Shown one piece after another: positions 6,216 to 13,292 of a stretch of 14,228 nucleotides of DNA. Every line of letters starts with the position of its first letter. The first letter of the stretch is position 1. The position numbers were made by a program, and so were the translations under genes. A model generated the notes under the pieces. It saw nothing but the letters and a program-made list of their open reading frames with translations, searched no databases and was not told the origin of the DNA. The DNA is from Minthousia sp045628125 (GTDB lineage: Bacteria > Bacteroidota > Bacteroidia > Bacteroidales > Bacteroidaceae), in assembly GCA_045628125.1 (NCBI GenBank), contig JAZQPA010000189.1, positions 1 through 14,228 of the forward strand, given 5' to 3'.

Positions 6216-7511
6216 ATGCAGAAAACACTTTTATCAATCATATTCATCCTTTCACTTTCAGTGAACCCTCTCTGGGCTCAGCGTTATTCTGTGGGCACTT
6301 ATATGTTCAAGGATGGCTCTGAGTACAGTGGCGAACTGGTCAAGAAAAAGCCTTATGGTAAGGGTAAGTGCATCTGGCCTGATGGTAATGTCTATGAGGG
6401 CGATTGGATTATCAGCAAGCGTCATGGACACGGAGTTATGACTTATTCCGGGAAGAATGAGCGCTATGATGGTGAATGGTTCGAGGATCAGCCTCATGGT
6501 ACCGGTTCCTATTACTTTGACAACAATAACCGTTATGTAGGTCTCTGGTTCAAGGGTATCCGCCAGGGGCAGGGCAAGATGTATTATTTCAACGGCGATG
6601 TTTACGAGGGCAACTGGAACAATAATGTGCGCGATGGTCAGGGAAAGTATACCTGGAAGGATGGTGCGTATTACGAGGGCCAGTGGAAGAACGATGAGCG
6701 TCACGGAACCGGAACTTTTGTTTGGGAGGATGGCTCCAGCTATACCGGTGAACTGGCACATAATGCCCGTAATGGTAACGGAACCTATCACTTTGTTGAC
6801 GGAGATACCTATACCGGCAGTTGGAAGGATGATGTTCAGCACGGTAAGGGGCGTTATGAATTCCGTAATGGTGATGTGTATGAGGGCGATTACCAGGAGG
6901 GTGAGCGTACCGGACAGGGCTCTTTCACAGCATCAGATGGCAATAAGTATATCGGACATTTCCTGAACGGCAATCAGGAAGGCAAGGGTACATTCTATTG
7001 GACTAACGGGGCGGTATACGACGGCAACTGGAAGGACAATCAGATGCATGGACACGGCATCTATACCTGGTCAAACGGTGATGTATATGATGGCGAGTGG
7101 AAAGATAACCTGATGGATGGCGAGGGCAGTCTGCGATTGGCCGATGGTACCATCTATAAGGGTACATTTGCCAAAGGAAAGAAAGAGGGAGCTGGTGTGA
7201 TGGTGGCACCGAATGGCCATCGCCTGGTGGGATTCTATAAGAATGACCTGATGGATGGTCCGTTCGAGGAAACCGATGCCCAGGGAACAGTGTTGGCCAA
7301 GGCTTCTTACATGAATGGTGTATTACAGACGGGTTCCTTTGTGAATCTTCGGGCGGGTGACACACAGGGTGTCCAGACCGCTGATGGCTTGTTGATCGGA
7401 ACATTCTCTGCCGAGCATGTGGCAGCCGATGAGGCCGCAAAGGTAAAGGAGAAACAACAGCAGCAGCGCTCTACCCGTAAGCGCACCACCCGTCGTCGTA
7501 GGAGAAAATAA
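6216..7511 (+). CDS. Exported MORN-repeat protein with polybasic C-terminus
   Basis: The 431-residue protein begins with a Sec signal peptide: a basic start (MQK), a hydrophobic core, and a likely cleavage after A21 in PLWA/QRYS. No lipobox cysteine is present. Residues 36-335 are thirteen MORN repeats of 23 residues (one of 24) with the pattern YxGxW-x6-G-x-G-x5-DG, and a fourteenth degenerate copy runs to about 357. A linker follows, then a tail rich in Q, R and K that ends in RRRRRK. MORN arrays form elongated beta-hairpin sheets used for protein or membrane binding; the ligand is not predictable here. It has its own promoter and lies 37 bases before glgB, so the two are probably co-transcribed. 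Function is unknown; periplasmic or secreted location is inferred from the signal. Confidence 0.9.
   Translation: MQKTLLSIIFILSLSVNPLWAQRYSVGTYMFKDGSEYSGELVKKKPYGKGKCIWPDGNVYEGDWIISKRHGHGVMTYSGKNERYDGEWFEDQPHGTGSYYFDNNNRYVGLWFKGIRQGQGKMYYFNGDVYEGNWNNNVRDGQGKYTWKDGAYYEGQWKNDERHGTGTFVWEDGSSYTGELAHNARNGNGTYHFVDGDTYTGSWKDDVQHGKGRYEFRNGDVYEGDYQEGERTGQGSFTASDGNKYIGHFLNGNQEGKGTFYWTNGAVYDGNWKDNQMHGHGIYTWSNGDVYDGEWKDNLMDGEGSLRLADGTIYKGTFAKGKKEGAGVMVAPNGHRLVGFYKNDLMDGPFEETDAQGTVLAKASYMNGVLQTGSFVNLRAGDTQGVQTADGLLIGTFSAEHVAADEAAKVKEKQQQQRSTRKRTTRRRRRK
6321..7220 (+). repeat. Thirteen in-frame MORN repeats (69-base period)
   Basis: The coding sequence repeats with a 69-base period (72 in copy 2). Each copy encodes a YxG start, a central HGxG or DGxG, and a terminal DG or NG. 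Copies differ enough at the DNA level (for example tatgagggc, tatgatggt, taccggc) that the array is old rather than freshly amplified. Copies 11 and 12 are the most alike (VYDGNWKDNQM and VYDGEWKDNLM), hinting at a more recent duplication. A degenerate fourteenth copy continues to about 7286. Confidence 0.9.
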
Positions 7512-7524
7512 TATTAACCTTATA

Positions 7525-7544
7525 ATTAGGGCATTAGCCATTAG
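7525..7544 (+). repeat. Three ATTAG copies in the glgB leader
   Basis: ATTAG occurs at 7525-7529, 7533-7537 and 7540-7544, within the 37-base gap before glgB. The middle copy lies inside the small palindrome-like GGCATTAGCC (7530-7539). No promoter consensus or terminator is visible in the gap. A role in ribosome access or binding of a regulator is only a guess; chance is quite possible. Confidence 0.3.
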
Positions 7545-7548
7545 GATT

Positions 7549-9582
7549 ATGCAGAAGAAAAAAGTTGAGAAACAGCATTTGAATCTGGTAAAGAACGATT
7601 CATGGCTGGAACCTTTCGAGGCTGCCATTGAAGGTCGCCGCCAGCGTGTGTTGGATAAGAAAGCAGAACTGACAGGCAAGGGAAAAACCACTCTTAGTGA
7701 TTTTGCTACCGGATATATGTATTATGGCCTGCATCGTACCGATAAGGGATGGACTTTCCGTGAGTGGGCTCCTAATGCTACCGCCATTTATCTGGTGGGC
7801 GAGTTCAACAATTGGGAGGAACGTGAGGAGTATGCACTGAAACCTAAGAAGAACGGTGTTTGGGAGATTAACCTGAAGCATAATGCGCTGAAACATGGCA
7901 ATCTGTATAAAATGATGGTTCACTGGGATGGTGGCCAGGGCGAGCGTATCCCTGCATGGGTACGCCGTGTGGTTCAGGACCCTGTTACCCGTCTGTTTGC
8001 CGCTCAGGTATGGAGCCCCGAGGTTCCATACACATTCAAGAAGAAAAAATTCAAGCCAAATACATCTCCACTGCTCATCTATGAGTGTCATGTGGGTATG
8101 GGCCAGGATGCCGAGAAGGTAGGTACCTATGCTGAATTCCGTGAGAATGTATTGCCACGCGTGGTGGCTGATGGATACAATTGCATCCAGATCATGGCCA
8201 TTCAGGAACATCCATACTATGGCAGCTTCGGTTACCATGTCAGCAATTTCTTTGCCTCTTCCAGCCGTTGCGGTACACCTGAGGAACTGAAGGAACTGAT
8301 TGATGCCGCACATCAGCAGGGTGTAGCGGTTATCATGGATATTGTTCACAGTCATGCGGTAAAGAATGTATTGGAGGGTATCGGTAACATTGCCGGTGAT
8401 CCTTCACAGTATTTCCATAAGGGCGACCGCCGTGAGCATCCGGCATGGGATTCTCTGTGCTTTGATTATGGCAAGAACGAAGTTCTCCATTTCCTGTTGT
8501 CCAACTGTAAGTACTGGATGGAGGAGTTCCACTTCGACGGTTTCCGTTTCGATGGTGTTACCTCTATGCTTTATTACAGCCACGGCTTGGGCCAGGCATT
8601 TGGCGGTTATGCTGATTACTATAATGGCGGCCAGGACGATGATGCCATCGTTTACCTGACATTGGCCAATGAACTGATTCATGAGATTAATCCTAACGCA
8701 ATCACCATTGCCGAGGAGGTTTCCGGTATGCCGGGTTTGGCTGCCAAGATTGAGGATGGCGGTTATGGCTTTGATTACCGTATGGCTATGAATGTTCCGG
8801 ATTACTGGATTAAAACCATTAAGGAACTGAAGGATGAGGACTGGAAACCAAGCAGCATGTTCTGGGAGGTAACCAACCGCCGTAAGGATGAGAAAACCAT
8901 TTCTTATGCCGAGAGTCATGATCAGGCACTGGTGGGTGATAAGACCATCATCTTCCGTCTGGTGGATGCGGATATGTACTGGCATTTCAAGATTGGTGAT
9001 GAAACCGAGCGTGCACACCGCGGTATTGCACTCCATAAGCTGATTCGTCTGCTCACCTGTTCTACCATCAATGGTGGTTATCTGAATTTTATGGGTAACG
9101 AGTTCGGTCATCCGGAATGGATTGATTTCCCTCGCGAGGGTAATGGCTGGAGCCATAAATATGCCCGCCGTCAGTGGAACCTGGTGGATAATCCTGAGTT
9201 GTGTTTCCATTACCTGGGCGATTTTGATAAGGCAATGACTCACCTGATGACAGGTGCTAAGAATATCCAGAACTCTCCAATCGTAGAGATTTGGCACAAT
9301 GATCCTGATCAGGTATTGGCATACCGCCGTAAGGATTTGATTTTCGTCTTTAATTTCAGTCCTACCAAATCATTCACTGATTATGGCATGCTGGTTCCTG
9401 CCGGCTCATACGAGGTGGTTCTGGATTCCGATGATCCTAAGTTTGGTGGAAACGGATTGAACGACGATACCGTACGTCACTTTACCCAGTATGATGCGCT
9501 GTATCGCAAGGCCAAGAAAGAATGGCTGCGCCTGTATTTGCCTGCACGTACCGCATTGGTATTGCGAAAGATTAAGGAATAA
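7549..9582 (+). CDS. glgB: 1,4-alpha-glucan branching enzyme, eukaryote-like GH13_8 type
   Basis: GlgB transfers alpha-1,4 segments to create alpha-1,6 branches in glycogen. The 677 residues comprise an N-terminal CBM48 domain (about 50-150, with FREWAPNA and VGEFNNW), a GH13 barrel (about 175-560) and a C-terminal beta domain. Catalytic residues are visible: nucleophile D335 in GFRFDGV, acid/base E389 in ITIAEE, and D458 in AESHDQAL; DIVHSH (264-269) is also present. TSMLYYSHGLGQ, NFMGNEFGHPEWIDFPR and YARRQWNL resemble the human GBE1/GH13_8 branch rather than the proteobacterial GlgB type (GH13_9). It follows the MORN gene by 37 bases and its stop shares one base with the next start (TAATG). 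No other glycogen gene lies in the window. Confidence 0.96.
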   Translation: MQKKKVEKQHLNLVKNDSWLEPFEAAIEGRRQRVLDKKAELTGKGKTTLSDFATGYMYYGLHRTDKGWTFREWAPNATAIYLVGEFNNWEEREEYALKPKKNGVWEINLKHNALKHGNLYKMMVHWDGGQGERIPAWVRRVVQDPVTRLFAAQVWSPEVPYTFKKKKFKPNTSPLLIYECHVGMGQDAEKVGTYAEFRENVLPRVVADGYNCIQIMAIQEHPYYGSFGYHVSNFFASSSRCGTPEELKELIDAAHQQGVAVIMDIVHSHAVKNVLEGIGNIAGDPSQYFHKGDRREHPAWDSLCFDYGKNEVLHFLLSNCKYWMEEFHFDGFRFDGVTSMLYYSHGLGQAFGGYADYYNGGQDDDAIVYLTLANELIHEINPNAITIAEEVSGMPGLAAKIEDGGYGFDYRMAMNVPDYWIKTIKELKDEDWKPSSMFWEVTNRRKDEKTISYAESHDQALVGDKTIIFRLVDADMYWHFKIGDETERAHRGIALHKLIRLLTCSTINGGYLNFMGNEFGHPEWIDFPREGNGWSHKYARRQWNLVDNPELCFHYLGDFDKAMTHLMTGAKNIQNSPIVEIWHNDPDQVLAYRRKDLIFVFNFSPTKSFTDYGMLVPAGSYEVVLDSDDPKFGGNGLNDDTVRHFTQYDALYRKAKKEWLRLYLPARTALVLRKIKE

Positions 9583-10760
9583 TGAATTATAACAATCCCC
9601 AGCATCGTGCCGCTGTAGGTTGGTGTTACTTCCTCTACAGCGTCCTGTTCTGCACCTTCTGCTACATCTTTTTGTGGAAGGTGCAGGGAGGCATGCTGGG
9701 TATGGCTCAGCACATTCTCTCGCATGGACAGACGGTCTATTTCCCACCTATAGGTGCTTTGGTGCTGACGGTGGTGCTGTGGCTTGTGCAGTTATTGCTT
9801 AATTCCATTACCCGTCTCAGGGGAGAGTGGTATGCGCTGAGTTTCTTTCCTTCATTTCTGCTTTTGGCAGCATTGACTTATGCTGATTCCACTCTTTACA
9901 CGGGTGCCAGCATCACTCCGTTGAAGGTTGGTGTGCCTTTAGCCCTGCTGGTTTATTTTGTTGTGGCTTTCACTCTGCGTGGCACAGCACCGTTTACCTC
10001 CCAGCGGGGGTATGGTTGGGAAATCCGACTGTTATTGCCCAATGCCATCATTATGATGTTGTCCTTCATCTTCACCTGTTCTCTCAGTTATACCGAGAAG
10101 GAACTGCACAACCAGGTGGAGATTGAATATGCCATTGCCCGTGGTGATTATCAGAAGGCTCTGACTATCGGCAAGTATTCTCCCAAAGTAAATCAGACTA
10201 CCACAGCCTTGCGTGCCGTAGCCATGGCCTACGAGGGCGTGTTGGGTGATAAACTGTTCAACTATCCGCAACTCTATGGAGCCGAAGGTTTATTACTGAA
10301 CCGTGCTGACAGTTTACGCTTGTTATATTCACCTGATAGCCTTTATTTCCGGTTGGGCGCTTATCCATCGGCTCGTACCACCACGGCATTGATGTTCCTG
10401 CAGTGGTTGGACAAGTCGGAGAAGCAGCGTAAACCATTGGCCAAGGATTATCTGTTGGCTGCCTTGCTGTTGGAACGCAAGTTGCCTGAATTTGTCGAGG
10501 AACTGAATAAGATTCAGGAAATTTCAGACAGTATTGATTATCCGCGTTACTACCAGGAGGCACTGATTCTGTACCGCCACCGTTTCCGCCCGGAGTTGCC
10601 TTACCATAACATCATTCAGGAAACCAACTACGAGGATTATCAGGCTGCCATGCGGCAGGGTCAGGACGATAATGCGGCTTCAAACCTGGCTGGAGAGGAT
10701 TTTGGAACCACCTATTGGTGGTATTATGATTTTGGAAATATGAAAAACGAAGAAGAATGA
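9582..10760 (+). CDS. Five-helix membrane protein with C-terminal helical domain (DUF6057-like)
   Basis: The 392-residue protein has five predicted membrane helices at about 12-33, 55-77, 83-101, 114-132 and 148-168. A soluble, helix-rich domain follows from about 172 to the end. The segment EIEYAIARGDYQKALTIGKY (180-199) and the following helices resemble TPR-type repeats. LFNYPQLYGAEGLLL suggests the Bacteroidota family DUF6057, but I assign this from memory with moderate confidence. Its start overlaps the glgB stop by one base (TAATG) and its end overlaps the next gene by 4 bases (ATGA at 10757-10760), so translation is probably coupled. No catalytic motif is visible; function is unknown. 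An inner-membrane location is inferred from the helices. Confidence 0.85.
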   Translation: MNYNNPQHRAAVGWCYFLYSVLFCTFCYIFLWKVQGGMLGMAQHILSHGQTVYFPPIGALVLTVVLWLVQLLLNSITRLRGEWYALSFFPSFLLLAALTYADSTLYTGASITPLKVGVPLALLVYFVVAFTLRGTAPFTSQRGYGWEIRLLLPNAIIMMLSFIFTCSLSYTEKELHNQVEIEYAIARGDYQKALTIGKYSPKVNQTTTALRAVAMAYEGVLGDKLFNYPQLYGAEGLLLNRADSLRLLYSPDSLYFRLGAYPSARTTTALMFLQWLDKSEKQRKPLAKDYLLAALLLERKLPEFVEELNKIQEISDSIDYPRYYQEALILYRHRFRPELPYHNIIQETNYEDYQAAMRQGQDDNAASNLAGEDFGTTYWWYYDFGNMKNEEE

Positions 10761-11026
10761 AACCACCCAGACGAAAATATAAAAGACCACTGCCCTATAC
10801 CCGTCAGGAAGTGGATGAGATGAACGAGTGGTTTGCTCAGCATAAGGCTGAGCTGCCGCCTACATTGCAACTTAACAACTATTGCAATTTCCTGCATTTG
10901 CCGCTTACAGTGGATTATCTGATAGAGGTGGCTTACGATCATCAGGAAGATTTGTATTTTGGTGGTTACTTCCGCCGTTTACAGGAAATCCGTAAGAAAC
11001 TGATAGAGGATGGTTACGTCAAGTAA
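10757..11026 (+). CDS. Small conserved-looking protein of unknown function
   Basis: This encodes 89 residues starting MKPPRRKYKRPLPYTRQEV. The N-terminus is strongly basic (7 K or R in the first 16), followed by a predicted helical, soluble region containing EMNEWFAQHKAELPPTLQL and ending FRRLQEIRKKLIEDGYVK. No membrane segment or cysteine pair is visible apart from one cysteine. It resembles small Bacteroidota proteins of the DUF6965 kind (weak recollection, unverified). The 4-base overlap with the upstream membrane-protein gene and the terminator at its 3' end argue that it is a real gene and the last of the unit. Its final codons and stop lie inside the terminator stem. Function is unknown. 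Confidence 0.8.
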   Translation: MKPPRRKYKRPLPYTRQEVDEMNEWFAQHKAELPPTLQLNNYCNFLHLPLTVDYLIEVAYDHQEDLYFGGYFRRLQEIRKKLIEDGYVK

Positions 11027-11043
11027 CCATCCTCCATTTTTTT
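11006..11043 (+). terminator. Strong intrinsic terminator overlapping a stop codon
   Basis: GAGGATGGTTAC (11006-11017) and GTAACCATCCTC (11023-11034) form a perfect 12-bp stem with a 5-base loop, GTCAA. A run of seven T (11037-11043) follows after CA. It ends the rightward unit. The TAA stop (11024-11026) is part of the right arm. On the minus strand the same hairpin lies after trpA, but it is followed by TATCAG rather than a T-run, so it should end leftward transcription less efficiently. Confidence 0.93.
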
Positions 11044-11818
11044 ATTCTTTAAGCAGATCGTACAGTTTGTCAAGCGCTTGTCCCGGATCTTTCATCTCGT
11101 CCATCAGCGACACAAACTTAGAACCGATGATGGCTCCTGCAGCATTGCTTTGTGCTGACTCCAGGGTCTGCTTGTTGCTGATACCGAAACCAATCATGCG
11201 TGGATTCTTCAGACTCATGCCGTTGATGCGCTGGAAATAAGCCTGCTTGGCTTCGTTGAATTCTTTCTGGGCACCTGTGATGGCCGCAGAGCTTACCATA
11301 TAGATAAAGCCGTCAGTATGCTCGTCAATGAATCGGATGCGCTCATCACTGGTCTCTGGAGTAATCAGCATGATGATGCGGATGTCATAGCGGTCGGCAA
11401 TAGGTTTGAACTCTTCCTGATAATCACGGAATGGCAGGTCAGGAATAATCACTCCGTCTATTCCGCATTTCACACAACTTTGGCAGAAGGCCTCAAAACC
11501 GTACTGCATGATTGGGTTCAGGTAACCCATCAGAACCAGGGGAATGGTCACACCTTCCTGACGGATGGTTGCCAACTGGCTGAACAGCAGACGCAGACTC
11601 ATGCCGTTCTTCAGTGCCTTAGTGGCAGCATCCTGAATCACAGGGCCATCGGCCATTGGGTCACTGAATGGAACACCTACCTCAATCATATCTATGCCTT
11701 TCTGGGCTAAGGTGCGTATCACATCATTGGTTCCCTCCAGGGTAGGGTGGCCTGCACAGAAATACAGTGACAGGATTCCCTCTTTTTTGTCCTGGAACAA
11801 TTGGTTTATTCTATTCAT
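11042..11818 (-). CDS. trpA: Tryptophan synthase alpha subunit
   Basis: TrpA cleaves indole-3-glycerol phosphate to indole and glyceraldehyde 3-phosphate, passing indole to TrpB. The protein has 258 residues, a TIM-barrel length typical of the family. Catalytic residues fit E46 in MIEVGVPFSDP and D57 in SDPMADGP, with the same 11-residue spacing as E49 and D60 in Escherichia coli. The start overlaps the trpF stop by four bases (ATGA, 11818-11815). It is the last gene of the leftward trp run and ends 15 bases from the convergent neighbour. trpB is not next to it here; in related genomes it usually heads the operon (recalled). Confidence 0.97.
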   Translation of the reverse strand: MNRINQLFQDKKEGILSLYFCAGHPTLEGTNDVIRTLAQKGIDMIEVGVPFSDPMADGPVIQDAATKALKNGMSLRLLFSQLATIRQEGVTIPLVLMGYLNPIMQYGFEAFCQSCVKCGIDGVIIPDLPFRDYQEEFKPIADRYDIRIIMLITPETSDERIRFIDEHTDGFIYMVSSAAITGAQKEFNEAKQAYFQRINGMSLKNPRMIGFGISNKQTLESAQSNAAGAIIGSKFVSLMDEMKDPGQALDKLYDLLKE

Positions 11819-12477
11819 AATTCAATATGTTTTCTAAAGTTATCGATAAACGGTTTAAGTTTCTCAGTATCTTTCAGTGCCGGAGCACTCTCAAAGCGGC
11901 TGTTCAGATCGATGCCCATCCACCGGGGATGACACAGGCTCTTGATGTCTTCCAGACTGTTCTCATCAATACCTCCACTCAGAATAAATGGGGCAAACCC
12001 GGTATAAAGATTCAGCAGGCGCCAGTCAAATTTACGTCCGCTTCCCCCCACGGTGTCACACTTGGTGTCGAACAGGTAGTACTGGCAGGTGCCGTCGTAT
12101 TGGCTTACTGCATCAAAGTCTGAACCGCGGGCTATGCTGAATGCCTTTATCAGGAACAGCGGCCGTGCCTCACCGGTTTTCTCATACATGATCTTGCCGA
12201 TTTTTCCCGGCAGACTTCCGCAGAAAGAGGGTGATTCGTGTCCGTGCAACTGGATGCCGTTCAGACCGAAACGGATGACCTTGTCGGCAATTTCTTCAAC
12301 GGTGGCATCCACAAAAACACCTATTCTGCGCACATGCTCTGGCAGATACTCCGGAACCTCGGTCACATAACGGGACGATTTGGGATAAAAAATAAATCCC
12401 ATCCAGTTTACACCCAGTGCTTCAACCTCCTGAATGTTCTGTGCTTCGCGCATACCGCACACTTTGATGATTTTCAT
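11815..12477 (-). CDS. trpF: Phosphoribosylanthranilate isomerase
   Basis: TrpF isomerises N-(5-phosphoribosyl)anthranilate to the 1-deoxyribulose form (CdRP). The 220 residues form a single TIM barrel. The general base C7 is in KVCGMR, and the general acid is D137 in YLFDTKC. Phosphate-binding segments are GGSG (144-147), LSGGID (166-171) and MGIDLNSRFE (187-196). It is a stand-alone enzyme, not fused to TrpC as in enterobacteria. It starts 3 bases after the trpC stop and overlaps trpA by 4 bases. Confidence 0.96.
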   Translation of the reverse strand: MKIIKVCGMREAQNIQEVEALGVNWMGFIFYPKSSRYVTEVPEYLPEHVRRIGVFVDATVEEIADKVIRFGLNGIQLHGHESPSFCGSLPGKIGKIMYEKTGEARPLFLIKAFSIARGSDFDAVSQYDGTCQYYLFDTKCDTVGGSGRKFDWRLLNLYTGFAPFILSGGIDENSLEDIKSLCHPRWMGIDLNSRFESAPALKDTEKLKPFIDNFRKHIEL

Positions 12478-12480
12478 AAC

Positions 12481-13290
12481 TTAACGCGTAACTTGTTCAA
12501 TAAACATTTTCAATGATTCTGCCGGATTGGCGGTCTTCATGAAGCACTCTCCAATCAGAAATCCGCGGAAACCGGCTTGGCGCAATTCTCTGACGGTCTC
12601 TGCATTCGAGATTCCGCTTTCGCTTACCTTCAGCATGTCTGCAGGCAGTTTTTCTGCCAGACGGAACGAGTTCTCTACCTGTGTTACAAAGGTGCCCAGA
12701 TTGCGGTTGTTCACACCTACCATATCTATGCAGTCGTTCAGGTAATCCAATTCGTTCTCCTGATGAATCTCCAATAGGGTTTCCAACCCTAATTCATGGC
12801 TGGTGCGGGCCAGTGTCTTGCACTCCTGAACAGTCAGATCGGCTGCAATCAGCAGTACCGCATCGGCACCCACCATACAGGCTTCAAGCAACTGGTACTC
12901 GTCTACGATGAATTCCTTGCGCAGCAGGGGAAGGTTAACCATTGGGCGCACCTTTTCAATGAAGTTCAAATGACCGCCAAAGTAGTACTCATTGGTCAGG
13001 ATACTGCAGGCCGATGCTCCGGCTTGCTCGTAACCGGGAACCACCACGTCCACCCGTCCTTCCTCCTTGATCCATCCTTTGGAAGGCGACTTGCGTTTGA
13101 ACTCAGCAATAATACCCGAAGGAGAGTCGGCCAGCGATTGGCGCATGCTTCTCTTCACTGCATCTCCGCATGAACGGTGCGACAGGCGGTATTCCACCTG
13201 CGATGCCAGTTCACTGAAGGAAAGCTGTTGCTTCTGCTGTTCCAGTTCCTGACGCTTACGGGCTACTATCTGTTCTAATATATCAGCCAT
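12481..13290 (-). CDS. trpC: Indole-3-glycerol phosphate synthase
   Basis: TrpC closes the indole ring, converting CdRP to indole-3-glycerol phosphate with loss of CO2. Numbered from the ATG at 13290, it has 269 residues. Family residues are visible: E63 in IAEFKRKSPS, catalytic K125 in LLRKEFIVDEYQ, E174 in LLEIHQENE, N195 in GVNNRNL and the ESG phosphate site at 224-226. The frame can be extended two codons to a TTG at 13296 that would overlap the trpD stop by four bases. ATG 13290 gives the family-like start MADILEQIVARKR and is preferred; it lies 2 bases after the trpD stop. Confidence 0.95.
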   Translation of the reverse strand: MADILEQIVARKRQELEQQKQQLSFSELASQVEYRLSHRSCGDAVKRSMRQSLADSPSGIIAEFKRKSPSKGWIKEEGRVDVVVPGYEQAGASACSILTNEYYFGGHLNFIEKVRPMVNLPLLRKEFIVDEYQLLEACMVGADAVLLIAADLTVQECKTLARTSHELGLETLLEIHQENELDYLNDCIDMVGVNNRNLGTFVTQVENSFRLAEKLPADMLKVSESGISNAETVRELRQAGFRGFLIGECFMKTANPAESLKMFIEQVTR

Positions 13291-13292
13291 AA

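Noticed and set aside
6258..6842. A 194-codon minus-strand frame with a regular isoleucine-rich pattern.
   Set aside because: The regularity is the mirror image of the 69-base MORN repeats on the other strand.
8404..9297. A 297-codon open frame on the minus strand inside glgB, and another of 251 codons at 7600-8355.
   Set aside because: They lie fully antisense to a gene with intact catalytic motifs, have no recognisable domain, and show the composition expected of a complement frame.
11006..11034. The hairpin as an equally good terminator for the trp operon on the minus strand.
   Set aside because: In that direction the stem is preceded by an A-run and followed by TATCAG, with no T-run directly after it.
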